From the NCBI RefSeq assembly GCF_011395035.1, contig NZ_CP024768.1, forward strand, positions 1,025,225 through 1,089,224: a DNA stretch of 64,000 nt, given 5' to 3'. The position numbers were made by a program, and so were the translations under genes. The notes below the pieces were generated by a model that worked only from the letters and a program-made list of their open reading frames with translations, was not told the origin of the DNA and did no database searches. The DNA comes from Pantoea cypripedii (lineage in GTDB: Bacteria > Pseudomonadota > Gammaproteobacteria > Enterobacterales > Enterobacteriaceae). Within the stretch, counting starts at the first letter, position 1; every line of letters starts with the position of its first letter. Below are positions 1 through 8,121 of the stretch, piece by piece.

Positions 1-735
1 TTTGCCTATCGTGCCGATCGTGATGTACTGAGCCAGATCAATCTTGAGGTGCCTGCGCGCGGGTTTGTCGCGCTGGTGGGCCACACCGGCAGTGGCAAGA
101 GCACGCTGGCGAATCTGCTGATGGGCTATTATCCGGTCACGCGCGGCAGTATCGAGTTGGATGGTCGGCCGTTGCCACAACTGACGCATCAGGCGTTGCG
201 CCAAAGCGTGGCAATGGTGCAGCAGGACCCGGTGGTGCTGGCCGATACCCTGCTTGCCAATGTCCGGTTGGGGCGCGATATCCCGGAAGAGGCGGTATGG
301 CAGGCACTGGAAACGGTGCAACTTGCGCCGCTGGTGCGAACGATGCCGGAGGGGATCCATACGCGGCTGGGCGAGCAGGGCAATAATTTGTCAGTCGGGC
401 AGAAACAACTGCTGGCGCTGGCCCGGGTGCTGGTGTCGCTGCCGCAGATTCTGATTCTTGATGAAGCCACCGCCAATATCGATTCCGGTACTGAACAGGC
501 TATCCAGCATGCGCTGCGCGCGTTGCGCCAGCACAGCACGCTGGTGGTGATTGCGCATCGCCTTTCCACTATTACCGAAGCGGATCAGATCCTGGTGTTG
601 CACCGTGGTCAGGTTGCCGAGCGGGGAACGCACAGCGAATTGCTGGCGCAGCAGGGCCGTTACTGGCAAATGTACCAGTTGCAACAAGCGGGTGATGAAC
701 TCGCGGCGGGCATTCCCTTACCCGTTGAAGGGTAA
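1..735 (+). CDS. mdlB: Multidrug ABC transporter ATP-binding/permease subunit MdlB (3' part)
   Basis: The open frame enters from the window edge, so the membrane domain and N-terminus are missing. What remains is a complete ABC nucleotide-binding domain: Walker A GHTGSGKST, Q-loop VQQDP, signature NLSVGQKQ (a permissive form of LSGGQ), Walker B ILILDEAT and the switch His in VIAHRLST. MdlA and MdlB form a heterodimeric inner-membrane exporter of unproven substrate. The gene lies directly upstream of glnK-amtB, exactly as in E. coli, which supports the mdlB name. Substrate remains unknown. Confidence 0.9.
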   Translation, partial: FAYRADRDVLSQINLEVPARGFVALVGHTGSGKSTLANLLMGYYPVTRGSIELDGRPLPQLTHQALRQSVAMVQQDPVVLADTLLANVRLGRDIPEEAVWQALETVQLAPLVRTMPEGIHTRLGEQGNNLSVGQKQLLALARVLVSLPQILILDEATANIDSGTEQAIQHALRALRQHSTLVVIAHRLSTITEADQILVLHRGQVAERGTHSELLAQQGRYWQMYQLQQAGDELAAGIPLPVEG

Positions 736-799
736 CTTGCACCTTTTTTGAGCGCCATTATCGGATTATTCTGTACAAATGCACTTCTTTGAGGCTGTC

Positions 800-817
800 C
801 GCACCAAAGAAGTGCAA
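800..817 (+). promoter_or_regulatory. NtrC-type enhancer site upstream of glnK
   Basis: GCACC AAAGAA GTGCA is an inverted repeat close to the NtrC consensus TGCACC-N5-GGTGCA; a second TGCAC half-site lies at 780-784. It sits about 110 bp upstream of the sigma-54 promoter, a normal enhancer distance. NtrC-P would activate glnK-amtB under nitrogen limitation. Confidence 0.65.
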
Positions 818-923
818 ATATTCCACTCCTTTCTTCCTTTCCTTGTTGCATTTGTGTTGCTCATCACAGAACGAAGCGTGCTGCCACGCGGCTAATCCGC
901 TGACTCTGCGGTTTTTTTATTTG

Positions 924-938
924 TGGCACACCCTTTGC
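924..938 (+). promoter_or_regulatory. Sigma-54 promoter of glnK-amtB
   Basis: TGGCAC-ACCCT-TTGC matches the -24/-12 consensus with GG and GC at the required spacing. It lies about 55 bp upstream of the glnK start codon, giving NtrC/RpoN-dependent transcription, as known for glnKamtB in enterobacteria. Confidence 0.88.
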
Positions 939-993
939 TTATATCCCTGCGTGTCCGGTAAGACTTACTCATTAAATACCTGGAGGGGATCGT

Positions 994-1332
994 ATGAAGC
1001 TGGTTACCGTGGTAATCAAACCATTTAAGCTGGAGGACGTGCGTGAAGCCTTATCCTCTATTGGCATTCAGGGACTGACAGTTACCGAAGTGAAGGGTTT
1101 CGGTCGCCAGAAAGGTCACGCAGAGCTTTATCGCGGTGCCGAGTACAGCGTGAACTTCCTGCCAAAAGTAAAAATTGATATCGCCATTGCTGATGATCAG
1201 CTGGATGAAGTGGTCGATGTCATCAGTAAAGCCGCTTATACCGGCAAAATTGGCGACGGTAAAATTTTCGTCGCGGAACTGCAGCGCGTTATCCGTATTC
1301 GTACTGGCGAGACCGACGAAGCAGCACTGTAA
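994..1332 (+). CDS. glnK: PII nitrogen regulatory protein GlnK
   Basis: This is a 112-residue PII protein, full length for the family. The T-loop carries the uridylylation site Tyr51 in RGAEY, and the C-terminal GKIGDGKIFV segment is the B-loop that binds ATP/ADP. GlnK senses 2-oxoglutarate and adenylate charge and blocks AmtB when nitrogen is plentiful. The start follows a strong GGAGGGG ribosome site. It is the first gene of the sigma-54-driven glnK-amtB operon, 31 bp ahead of amtB. Confidence 0.97.
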   Translation: MKLVTVVIKPFKLEDVREALSSIGIQGLTVTEVKGFGRQKGHAELYRGAEYSVNFLPKVKIDIAIADDQLDEVVDVISKAAYTGKIGDGKIFVAELQRVIRIRTGETDEAAL

Positions 1333-1363
1333 CTGGGCCTTGATTGTGATGGGATGGAAAGAA

Positions 1364-2653
1364 ATGAATAAAATGATGACGAAGTTGGGCCTGACCAGCC
1401 TGGCGCTGTTACCGTCTCTGGCCATGGCGGCAGCTCCTGCCGTTGCGGATAAAGCCGATAACGCGTTTATGATGATCTGCACCGCGCTGGTGCTGTTCAT
1501 GTCAATTCCAGGTATTGCCCTGTTTTACGGCGGTTTGATTCGCGGTAAAAACGTGTTGTCAATGCTGACTCAGGTAGCGGTAACCTTCTCCCTGGTCTGC
1601 GTGTTGTGGATGATTTACGGTTACTCACTGGCCTTCAGCGAAGGTAACGCCTTCTTCGGTAGCTTCCAGTGGGCGATGCTGAAAAACATCGAGCTGAAAG
1701 CGCTGATGGGCACTTTCTATCAGTACATCCACGTTGCGTTCCAGGCTTCCTTTGCCTGTATCACCGTGGGCCTGATTGTCGGCTCTATCGCTGAGCGTAT
1801 TCGTTTCTCTGCGGTGCTGATTTTCGTTGCCGTGTGGCTGACTCTGGCTTATCTGCCGATTGCGCACATGGTCTGGGCTGGCGGCTTGCTGGCGACCGAT
1901 GGCGCGCTGGACTTCGCAGGCGGTACTGTGGTGCATATCAACGCCGCGGTGGCTGGTCTGGTCGGTGCTTACCTGGTGGGCAAACGTGCTGGCTTCGGTA
2001 AAGAAGCATTCAAACCGCACAACCTGCCGATGGTCTTCACTGGTACTGCGATCCTGTATGTGGGCTGGTTCGGTTTCAACGCCGGTTCTGCTTCTGCTGC
2101 GAACGAAATCGCTGCACTGGCATTCCTGAACACCGTGATTGCGACTGCGGGTGCGGTACTGTCATGGACCTTCGGTGAGTGGGCGCTGCGTGGTAAGCCT
2201 TCTCTGCTGGGTGCGTCTTCTGGCTTCATCGCCGGTCTGGTTGCTATCACCCCGGCGTGTGGTTATGTCGGTGTCGGCGGTGCGCTGATTATCGGTCTGG
2301 TGGGCGGTCTGGCTGGCCTGTGGGGTGTGACCACCCTGAAGAAATGGCTGCGTGTTGATGACCCGTGTGATGTGTTCGGTGTGCACGGCGTGTGTGGCAT
2401 CGTCGGTTGTATCCTGACCGGTGTGTTCGCTTCCTCTTCACTGGGTGGTGTGGGTTATGCCGAAGGCGTGACTATGGGCCATCAGGTTTGGATTCAGCTG
2501 TTCAGCGTCGGTGTGACCATCGTCTGGTCCGGTGTGGTGGCCTTCATTGGCTTCAAACTGGCCGATATGATTGTTGGCCTGCGTGTTCCGGAAGATCAGG
2601 AACGTGAAGGTCTGGATGTTAACAGCCACGGCGAAAACGCTTACAACCAGTAA
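1364..2653 (+). CDS. amtB: Ammonium transporter AmtB
   Basis: This 429-residue inner-membrane channel conducts ammonium as a trimer. Residues 1-22 form a cleavable signal peptide (LALLPSLAMAAAP), followed by eleven hydrophobic helices. The twin pore histidines lie in YLPIAHMVW and VFGVHGVCG. The start at 1364 follows GGAAAG and gives the E. coli-like MNKM N-terminus; a longer in-frame extension back to 1175 overlaps glnK and is not credible. Activity is gated by GlnK encoded just upstream. Confidence 0.97.
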   Translation: MNKMMTKLGLTSLALLPSLAMAAAPAVADKADNAFMMICTALVLFMSIPGIALFYGGLIRGKNVLSMLTQVAVTFSLVCVLWMIYGYSLAFSEGNAFFGSFQWAMLKNIELKALMGTFYQYIHVAFQASFACITVGLIVGSIAERIRFSAVLIFVAVWLTLAYLPIAHMVWAGGLLATDGALDFAGGTVVHINAAVAGLVGAYLVGKRAGFGKEAFKPHNLPMVFTGTAILYVGWFGFNAGSASAANEIAALAFLNTVIATAGAVLSWTFGEWALRGKPSLLGASSGFIAGLVAITPACGYVGVGGALIIGLVGGLAGLWGVTTLKKWLRVDDPCDVFGVHGVCGIVGCILTGVFASSSLGGVGYAEGVTMGHQVWIQLFSVGVTIVWSGVVAFIGFKLADMIVGLRVPEDQEREGLDVNSHGENAYNQ

Positions 2654-2700
2654 GAGCCAGGCTGAAGAAGAGCAGTGCGCTAAAACAATAAAAAGCAGAA

Positions 2701-2724
2701 GGGGCGAGAAATCGCCCCTTTTTT
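2701..2724 (+). terminator. Rho-independent terminator of glnK-amtB
   Basis: A perfect 7-bp stem GGGGCGA/TCGCCCC with GAAA loop is followed by six T. It lies 47 bp after amtB, and its T-tract overlaps the stop codon of the convergent tesB. Confidence 0.9.
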
Positions 2725-3586
2725 ATGCGTCGCGCTGGCGCATTACCCCTTCCTGCACCGTGGTTGCGACAAGCGTGCCATCCTGCGTAAAGAATTCACC
2801 GCGAACAAAACCACGCGCCCCTGATGCCGAGGTGCTGACAACGCTATACAGCAGCCATTCCGACAGATCGAACGGGCGGTGGAACCACATCGAATGGTCG
2901 ATAGTCGCTACCTGCATATCTGCTTCGAGAAAACCTTTACCGTGCGGTTGCAGCGCAACGGGCAGGAAATTGAGGTCCGATGCATAGCCGAGCAGGTATT
3001 GATGAATCCGCCGGTCCTGCGGCAGCTGTCCATTGGCACGAACCCATACCTGGCGCACCGGTTCATCGACGCGTCCTTTTAGCGGATTGTGGATTTGGAC
3101 CGGGCGGATATCCAGCGGCCGTTCCGCGAGGAATTTTTCCCGCAGCTTGCCGGGCAGATGTGCCGCCAGCTTATGTGCCAGATCCTGCTCCGACGGCAGG
3201 TTATCCGGGGGGGGGACTTGCGGCATAACGTTCTGATGCTCAAAGCCGCTTTCCGGGGCCTGGAATGAGGCCGTCATGTAGAAGATCGGCTGGCCGTTTT
3301 GCACTGCACTGACGCGGCGCGCGCTGAAACTTTTACCATCACGCAGGGTTTCGACATCATAGATGATGGCTTTCTGGCTATCACCCGGGCGCAGGAAGTA
3401 GCTGTGAAATGAATGGATGATACGTGCTTCCGGCACTGTCTGTTTCGCCGCATACAGGGCCTGGCCAACCACCTGGCCACCAAACACCTGTCGCAGGCCG
3501 AGGTCTTCGCTCTGGCCGCGAAATAATCCCTCTTCCAGTTTTTCCAGATTTAACAAATTAAGCAGGTTGTGCAGGGCCTGGCTCAT
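2723..3586 (-). CDS. tesB: Acyl-CoA thioesterase II TesB
   Basis: This 287-residue double hot-dog thioesterase hydrolyses medium and long acyl-CoAs to free acid and CoA. The N-terminal domain contains the FGGQVVGQAL motif; the C-terminal domain has ATIDHSMWFH, which carries the catalytic Asp of the family. Length matches E. coli TesB (286). The start follows GAGGAAT. It is convergent with amtB, in conserved enterobacterial gene order. Confidence 0.95.
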   Translation of the reverse strand: MSQALHNLLNLLNLEKLEEGLFRGQSEDLGLRQVFGGQVVGQALYAAKQTVPEARIIHSFHSYFLRPGDSQKAIIYDVETLRDGKSFSARRVSAVQNGQPIFYMTASFQAPESGFEHQNVMPQVPPPDNLPSEQDLAHKLAAHLPGKLREKFLAERPLDIRPVQIHNPLKGRVDEPVRQVWVRANGQLPQDRRIHQYLLGYASDLNFLPVALQPHGKGFLEADMQVATIDHSMWFHRPFDLSEWLLYSVVSTSASGARGFVRGEFFTQDGTLVATTVQEGVMRQRDA

Positions 3587-3792
3587 AACGGATTCCTCAG
3601 TGATACCGGTCGGGGCAAGTGTGAAAGATCCGACCAGTTGCCGTCAATCTTTTTGCCGTGATTTCAGCTATCTGAGACCCATCTCAGGCGTAAAGTGGAT
3701 TTTTGTGCCAGAATTAAGGGCAATCGACGGTTGAAAAGCTGCACATTATTTTCACCGCCGACAATCATAGTGTTCATAAGGAGACGACATCG

Positions 3793-4350
3793 ATGAAACT
3801 CTGGCAAATCATGAGTGGTATGACGCTGGCCGTGGCGGTTGCAGGGTGCGCAGACCACAGCAAGCCGGTAGCAACACCGACCTTAGGTGCAAGCGTAGCA
3901 GGGCAGCAGGCGGCCATTGCGCAGCCGAATGTGAGTGGGTCCATTTATATTCGCCAGCGCATTGCACTGCCACCCGATGCAGTCCTGACGGTAACGCTGT
4001 CGGATGCTTCCATCTCCGATGCGCCGTCCAGAGTACTGGCACAGCATGTGGTACGTACCGAGGGCAAACAGGCACCGTTCCAGTTTGTGCTGCCGTTTAA
4101 TCCGGCGGACATCCAACCGAACGCGCGCATTCTGTTAAGCGCGGCGATTGCCATTGACGGCAGACTGGCGTTTATCACCGATACCGTGAAGCCTGTGATT
4201 AATCAGGGTGGCACGAAGGCGGAACTGCTGCTGGTGCCGACCACCAATATGGCGATGCCGACGCAGCCGGGTGCGGCGACCACAGTACCTTCGACCTCAC
4301 CGACGCAGATAACGCCGTCATCTTCGGTACCTGCGCCGACCAGTATGTAA
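3793..4350 (+). CDS. ybaY: YbaY-family outer membrane lipoprotein
   Basis: This 185-residue lipoprotein has a signal peptide ending at lipobox AVAGC, with Cys19 as the lipidated residue. The middle (about 50-145) is a YbaY/META-like beta domain with the conserved segments LPPDAVLTVTLSDAS and FNPADIQPNARILLSA. The C-terminal 30 residues are Pro/Thr/Ser rich and probably flexible. Function is unknown in the family. It is divergent from tesB, as in E. coli. Confidence 0.93.
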   Translation: MKLWQIMSGMTLAVAVAGCADHSKPVATPTLGASVAGQQAAIAQPNVSGSIYIRQRIALPPDAVLTVTLSDASISDAPSRVLAQHVVRTEGKQAPFQFVLPFNPADIQPNARILLSAAIAIDGRLAFITDTVKPVINQGGTKAELLLVPTTNMAMPTQPGAATTVPSTSPTQITPSSSVPAPTSM

Positions 4351-4409
4351 AATCTAAAGCGGCTTTAAGGGCTGGCAGCAGGATGCTGCCGCGCTATAAA
4401 GCCGCAAAC

Positions 4410-4724
4410 TCAATCCTGATCCCAGCGATAACGCGCCAGTTCGATTTCCCCGGCGTCATTGACTTCAATACCTTCCGCTTCCAGCGCATCACGCTGGCGA
4501 AACAAATCGTCGCCCTGGAGCGAAATACGACCATGACGATTGAGGACGCGATGCCAGGGAAGCTGGCTGCCAGGTGGCAGACGTTTTAACACGCCGCCCA
4601 CCTGACGTGCCGCACGCGGCGAACCGGCTAAGCGGGCGACATCGCCATAAGTCATCACTTTACCCGGCGGGATAGCGGCGACAATCTGCCATACACGCTG
4701 GGGAAAGCTATCGTGCTCGCTCAT
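4410..4724 (-). CDS. atl: Alkyltransferase-like DNA base-lesion protein (Atl)
   Basis: This 104-residue protein of the O6-alkylguanine-DNA alkyltransferase fold carries PWHRVL in place of the methyl-acceptor PCHRV. That Cys-to-Trp change defines Atl proteins, which bind O6-alkylguanine and flag it for nucleotide excision repair without transferring the alkyl group. The winged-helix region TYGDVARLAG is present. It corresponds to E. coli ybaZ and sits in the same position beside ybaY and ffs. Confidence 0.93.
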   Translation of the reverse strand: MSEHDSFPQRVWQIVAAIPPGKVMTYGDVARLAGSPRAARQVGGVLKRLPPGSQLPWHRVLNRHGRISLQGDDLFRQRDALEAEGIEVNDAGEIELARYRWDQD

Positions 4725-4894
4725 TGAGGCAATCCTGAGTCACTGCAAAGGGCTGACTTTAGCATGCGCGTGGTGAATGAAGCAGCATCAGATGGCATCG
4801 TTGTTCAAGAAACCAACGGTCATCCGGGGTTTACTTGCAATTGCCGGGGGCTTACCTGATAATGCCAGCGCTCTCGAAATGAGGGCTAGTCAAT

Positions 4895-5007
4895 GGGGGC
4901 CCTGTTGGTTCTCCCGCAATGCTAACTTGTGAACTCGGTCAGGTCCGGAAGGAAGCAGCCGCAGCAGGCGACGCGTGTGCCGGGATGTAGCTGGCAGGGC
5001 CTCCACC
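4895..5007 (+). ncRNA. ffs: Signal recognition particle 4.5S RNA
   Basis: The conserved SRP hairpin tip GGTCAGGTCCGGAAGGAAGC and the distal strand GCCGGGATGTAGCTGGCAGG are present, closed by GGGGGCCCTG pairing with CAGGGCCTCC. Length of about 113 nt matches E. coli ffs (114). It pairs with Ffh to target nascent membrane proteins. The ends are placed by homology to the E. coli RNA and may be off by one or two bases. Confidence 0.95.
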
Positions 5008-5134
5008 ATTTCTGCCTCGCCAAAAAATCCCCGTAATTCAACCCATAGCCATTGCTGGCACTCCCTTGCCAGTGAGAAGGTCGATCCCTGAAATTCGGTT
5101 GCTTAGGCAGGCCGTCAAAGAGAAGGGGGAAAAC

Positions 5135-5353
5135 TTAGCGGACAAACTTCCAGACAGAACCGGGCACTTTATCGTAGAGCTTATTCATCGTCAGCTCTGC
5201 AAGGCGGTGATCGGCAGCAGAGTAAAATACCGCTAACTCGTCATCGGACAATTCATACTTGTTCTTTTCAATCACCCGCTCAAGGGTGTCGATTGAGCGA
5301 CAGCGGCGCAGTCGCATCAAATAATCGGTTTTGGTTAAGGCTTGGTTGCTCAT
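5135..5353 (-). CDS. hha: Haemolysin expression modulator Hha
   Basis: This 72-residue all-helical protein is nearly identical in pattern to E. coli Hha: TKTDYLMRLRRCRSIDTLERVIEKNKYEL followed by FYSAADHRLAELTMNKLYDK. Hha binds H-NS and strengthens silencing of horizontally acquired DNA. It is 24 bp downstream of tomB in the same transcription unit. Confidence 0.97.
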   Translation of the reverse strand: MSNQALTKTDYLMRLRRCRSIDTLERVIEKNKYELSDDELAVFYSAADHRLAELTMNKLYDKVPGSVWKFVR

Positions 5354-5377
5354 AAATAAGTCGTTCTCACTCTGATG

Positions 5378-5755
5378 CTAAAAGGAATGGCTGGGTTGCT
5401 GTAGAAAAGCGCACTCTTCGGCAAACAGGTTAAATAGGCGTCGGGCTGAACGTTGCCAACGTTGAAGATCCTGAGTATTGATTCCGTAGCTGCTAAACAA
5501 CATAAAGGTATCGTCAAGATATTCATCGATTTGCGTTATCAGTGCTTCATCTTCAACATGCTTAATTTTGTAATTCATCGTGAAAGACGCGATATGCTCA
5601 ATCAAATCGTTGAGCTGTAAATTGCTTTCCGAAGTTGGATCATTAACCCAGCCATGATGACTGTCAGTTAATGTTGCCATACTTTCGTCAAACAGGTTCT
5701 CACACAGGAATTTAAGCTGGGCAATATCATGCCGTTTCGGTGAGTATTCGTCCAT
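5378..5755 (-). CDS. tomB: Hha-antagonising biofilm regulator TomB
   Basis: This 125-residue acidic helical protein opens with MDEYSPKRHDIAQLKFLCE and contains HGWVNDPTS and IDEYLDDTFMLFSSYGIN, all conserved in E. coli TomB. The start at 5755 is chosen because GGAGGGGAAAAAG precedes it and it matches the family N-terminus; an upstream start would add eight residues. TomB acts as antitoxin to Hha by promoting its oxidation. The C-terminal 20 residues diverge from E. coli. Confidence 0.95.
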   Translation of the reverse strand: MDEYSPKRHDIAQLKFLCENLFDESMATLTDSHHGWVNDPTSESNLQLNDLIEHIASFTMNYKIKHVEDEALITQIDEYLDDTFMLFSSYGINTQDLQRWQRSARRLFNLFAEECAFLQQPSHSF

Positions 5756-5901
5756 CTTTTTCCCCTCCATAGCTAGCACAGTTACCGCAGCGCGGCGAGA
5801 TTAGGAAAAGCTACCTGGAAGCGATCACGAATAAAATGAATTCAGCGACTCCTTAAATATAATCCACAATCATTAGTTTTGCTCACCTCCATTACCAAAT
5901 A

Positions 5902-6255
5902 TTACAATTCATCGGCAGGAGAAGGGCGAGTATTGTCGATCACTTCAAACACCAGAGCACCGGGGGCGATATGAAACAGAACATCTTCCTGGCGTGTAAA
6001 GGTTTCATTTAAATCCTGACAGGGACTAAATAAATTCCACATGAAATCGTAAAGCATTTTAAATCGATTATTAGGACCAGGACTAATGGATATAATGCGA
6101 AAACTCTCGGGAACTAATCGCGCATTTTGTGAATACCACTGCAAATCACCTGCAAGCGCTTCCGCTATTTTGAGAATATTCCCCTGAATTATTGCCTGCA
6201 ACTTAGTGCAGTCATCCTCACCTTCAGCAATATCACAATGAATAATGGCCTGCAT
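5902..6255 (-). CDS. Hypothetical protein, 117 residues
   Basis: I do not recognise a family. The predicted protein is acidic, soluble, without signal peptide or membrane segment, and has two Cys-containing stretches (HCDIAEGEDDC and SPCQDL). Base composition is visibly more AT-rich than the flanking core genes, and no strong ribosome site precedes the ATG. It sits upstream of tomB in the same direction, in a block missing from the corresponding E. coli locus. It may be a lineage-specific or transferred gene; expression is unproven. Confidence 0.5.
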   Translation of the reverse strand: MQAIIHCDIAEGEDDCTKLQAIIQGNILKIAEALAGDLQWYSQNARLVPESFRIISISPGPNNRFKMLYDFMWNLFSPCQDLNETFTRQEDVLFHIAPGALVFEVIDNTRPSPADEL

Positions 6256-6471
6256 CGTTAATCCGGTAAAAAAGATGATGTTTATATCATTGGGGTTTCA
6301 TGCGGATATTGCAAGCACGGCTTAAGCAGAAATAGCTATTGTTGTGATGGATTCCAGCACCTGTTGAGGAAGAAAAGGATGACAGCCGCGCAGCGACCAC
6401 TTCGATCGGTGGTGCTGGTTAACTTTTGAAACACTTTCCTGCGCGGCAGCACCCGGCATAATCTGATAGTG

Positions 6472-6494
6472 TATTTGTTATGTTATAACATTTT
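6472..6494. promoter_or_regulatory. Zur operator of the zinc ABC transporter operon
   Basis: The 23-bp site fits the enterobacterial Zur consensus (ATGTTATA-N-TATAACAT core): the right half TATAACATTTT matches 10 of 11 positions and the left half 7 of 11. It contains the perfect 12-bp palindrome ATGTTATAACAT. It ends 11 bp before the small-peptide start codon, so Zur-Zn binding would block transcription initiation. Confidence 0.85.
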
Positions 6495-6505
6495 GGTTGT
6501 GTCGT

Positions 6506-6610
6506 ATGAATCACAGTGGATTACTTCTGTCACTGGCGGGACGCCTGCTGGTGGCCCTGCTACTGGTAGCCCTGCTGGGGCTGGCTATTGTCTGGGGTAT
6601 GCAGAAATGA
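6506..6610 (+). CDS. Small hydrophobic membrane peptide, 34 residues
   Basis: The frame begins MNHSGLLLSL, contains one very hydrophobic Leu/Ala/Val helix at residues 14-30, and ends in GMQK. Its TGA overlaps the ATG of the ATPase gene in the classic ATGA arrangement, which suggests translational coupling. It starts 11 bp after the Zur box. No clear ribosome site precedes the ATG, so the start is uncertain. It could be a transporter accessory subunit or a leader peptide; I know no named family. Confidence 0.55.
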   Translation: MNHSGLLLSLAGRLLVALLLVALLGLAIVWGMQK

Positions 6611-7263
6611 TGCGGTTTCACCATCTGCAGGCCGGTTATCAGGGACAAACGGTAACGCCGACCATTAACGGCGAGTTGCCCGCGGGCAGTATGACGGCGC
6701 TGATTGGCGCTAATGGCAGCGGCAAATCCACATTGCTGAAGACTATCGCCGGTTTACTGACCCCGATTGCAGGCCGCTGTGATCTTGCGGTTTCGCGTAA
6801 AGAACTTGGCTGGTTGCCGCAACGTACCGAACTGGAGACGCGTTTTCCGATCACGGCTTATGAACTGGTGGCGATGGGATGCTGGCCGCGCTGTGGTTGG
6901 TTCGGTGCCATTAACCGCGCCTTACGCAAAGAAATTGATGCGGCGCTGGATGCGGTACAGATGCGTGATTTTGCTGATGCCCAGCCTGCCACGTTATCGG
7001 GTGGCCAGTTGCAGCGGGTGCTGTTTGCACGCCTGATGCTGCAACGCAGCAAGCTGTGGCTGTTGGATGAACCCTTTAATGGTATCGACAGCCAGACGGT
7101 TACGTTACTGATGTCGATCCTCGAACAGCAGCAGCAAGCAGGCACCACCCTGCTGGTGGTATTACACGATCGCCCGCTGGTGGCGCGTTATTTTCAGGAT
7201 GTGTTGTCTCTGGATGAACCCGAATCTGCCCATGCGCCGCTGTTGCGGAGGGTGGCATCGTGA
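6607..7263 (+). CDS. Metal (zinc-type) ABC transporter ATP-binding protein
   Basis: This 218-residue ABC ATPase has Walker A GANGSGKST, signature LSGGQLQRV, Walker B LWLLDEPF and switch His in VVLHDRP. It resembles ZnuC/SitB/AztA-type ATPases of the Zn/Mn cluster. It overlaps the upstream peptide by 4 nt and the permease by 4 nt. With the Zur operator upstream, the operon most likely imports Zn2+ under zinc starvation; Mn2+ cannot be excluded from sequence alone. It is distinct in gene order from canonical znuA-znuCB. Confidence 0.88.
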   Translation: MMRFHHLQAGYQGQTVTPTINGELPAGSMTALIGANGSGKSTLLKTIAGLLTPIAGRCDLAVSRKELGWLPQRTELETRFPITAYELVAMGCWPRCGWFGAINRALRKEIDAALDAVQMRDFADAQPATLSGGQLQRVLFARLMLQRSKLWLLDEPFNGIDSQTVTLLMSILEQQQQAGTTLLVVLHDRPLVARYFQDVLSLDEPESAHAPLLRRVAS

Positions 7264-8099
7264 CGTTACTGCAACCTTTTATTGAGTTCGGCTTTATGCG
7301 CCGTGCGCTGGTGGCCTGCGTTGCGCTGGCACTGAGCGCCACACCGCTGGGGGTTTTCCTCTCACTGCGTCGTATGAGCCTGATCGGTGATGCGCTTTCT
7401 CATGCGGTGCTGCCGGGGGCCGCTATCGGTTACCTCATTTCCGGTCTATCGCTGGTGGCGATGGGGATCGGCGGTTTGATCGCCGGTCTGGCGGTGGCAT
7501 TACTTTCCGGTGCCGTCAGTCGCTACACCCCGCTGAAAGAAGATGCCAGCTTTGCCGGGTTCTATCTCGGCTCTCTGGCACTGGGCGTCACCCTGGTTTC
7601 CCTGCGGGGTTCCAGTGTCGATCTGCTTCACGTGCTGTTTGGATCGCTGCTGGCGGTGGATAACGCCGCCATCATGCTGGTGGGAGGCATTGCCGCATTT
7701 ACCTTGCTGATGCTGGCCATTATCTATCGTCCGCTGGTGATTGATGCCTTTGATCCCGATTTCCTGCGTGCGCAGGGCAAATGGAGTGCGCCGCTGGTAC
7801 ACGGCATTTTTCTTACCCTGGTGGTACTCAACCTGGTGGCGGGATTTCAGGTGCTGGGCACGCTGATGTCCGTGGGATTAATGATGCTGCCTGCCGCCAG
7901 CGCCCGTTTCTGGAGCCGTCATCTCGCCTGCATGCTGGCAGTCGCTATGTTGCTGGCGGTGGTTGCCGCGCTAATCGGCCTGATTTTGTCGTGGCATTAC
8001 TCGCTGCCTGCCGGACCGGCAGTGGTGCTGAGTGCCGCTGGACTCTTTTTACTTTCAATTTTGACAGGACCATGTGGCGGTTTACTGCGCCGCCGATAA
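7260..8099 (+). CDS. Metal (zinc-type) ABC transporter permease
   Basis: This 279-residue ABC-3 family permease has eight or so hydrophobic segments. The family motif LRRMSLIGDALSHAVLPGAAIGY is near residue 35, and GTLMSVGLMMLPAASARFWS near 200 is the EAA-like loop region. A GTG start overlaps the ATPase stop (GTGA), indicating coupling. It forms the inner-membrane channel with the flanking ATPase and binding protein. Confidence 0.9.
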   Translation: MTLLQPFIEFGFMRRALVACVALALSATPLGVFLSLRRMSLIGDALSHAVLPGAAIGYLISGLSLVAMGIGGLIAGLAVALLSGAVSRYTPLKEDASFAGFYLGSLALGVTLVSLRGSSVDLLHVLFGSLLAVDNAAIMLVGGIAAFTLLMLAIIYRPLVIDAFDPDFLRAQGKWSAPLVHGIFLTLVVLNLVAGFQVLGTLMSVGLMMLPAASARFWSRHLACMLAVAMLLAVVAALIGLILSWHYSLPAGPAVVLSAAGLFLLSILTGPCGGLLRRR

Positions 8100-8121
8100 C
8101 GAAACCAATAAGGGGATATGT

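Noticed and set aside
1175..1363. N-terminal extension of AmtB
   Set aside because: It overlaps glnK and would bury the signal peptide; the ATG at 1364 has a ribosome site.
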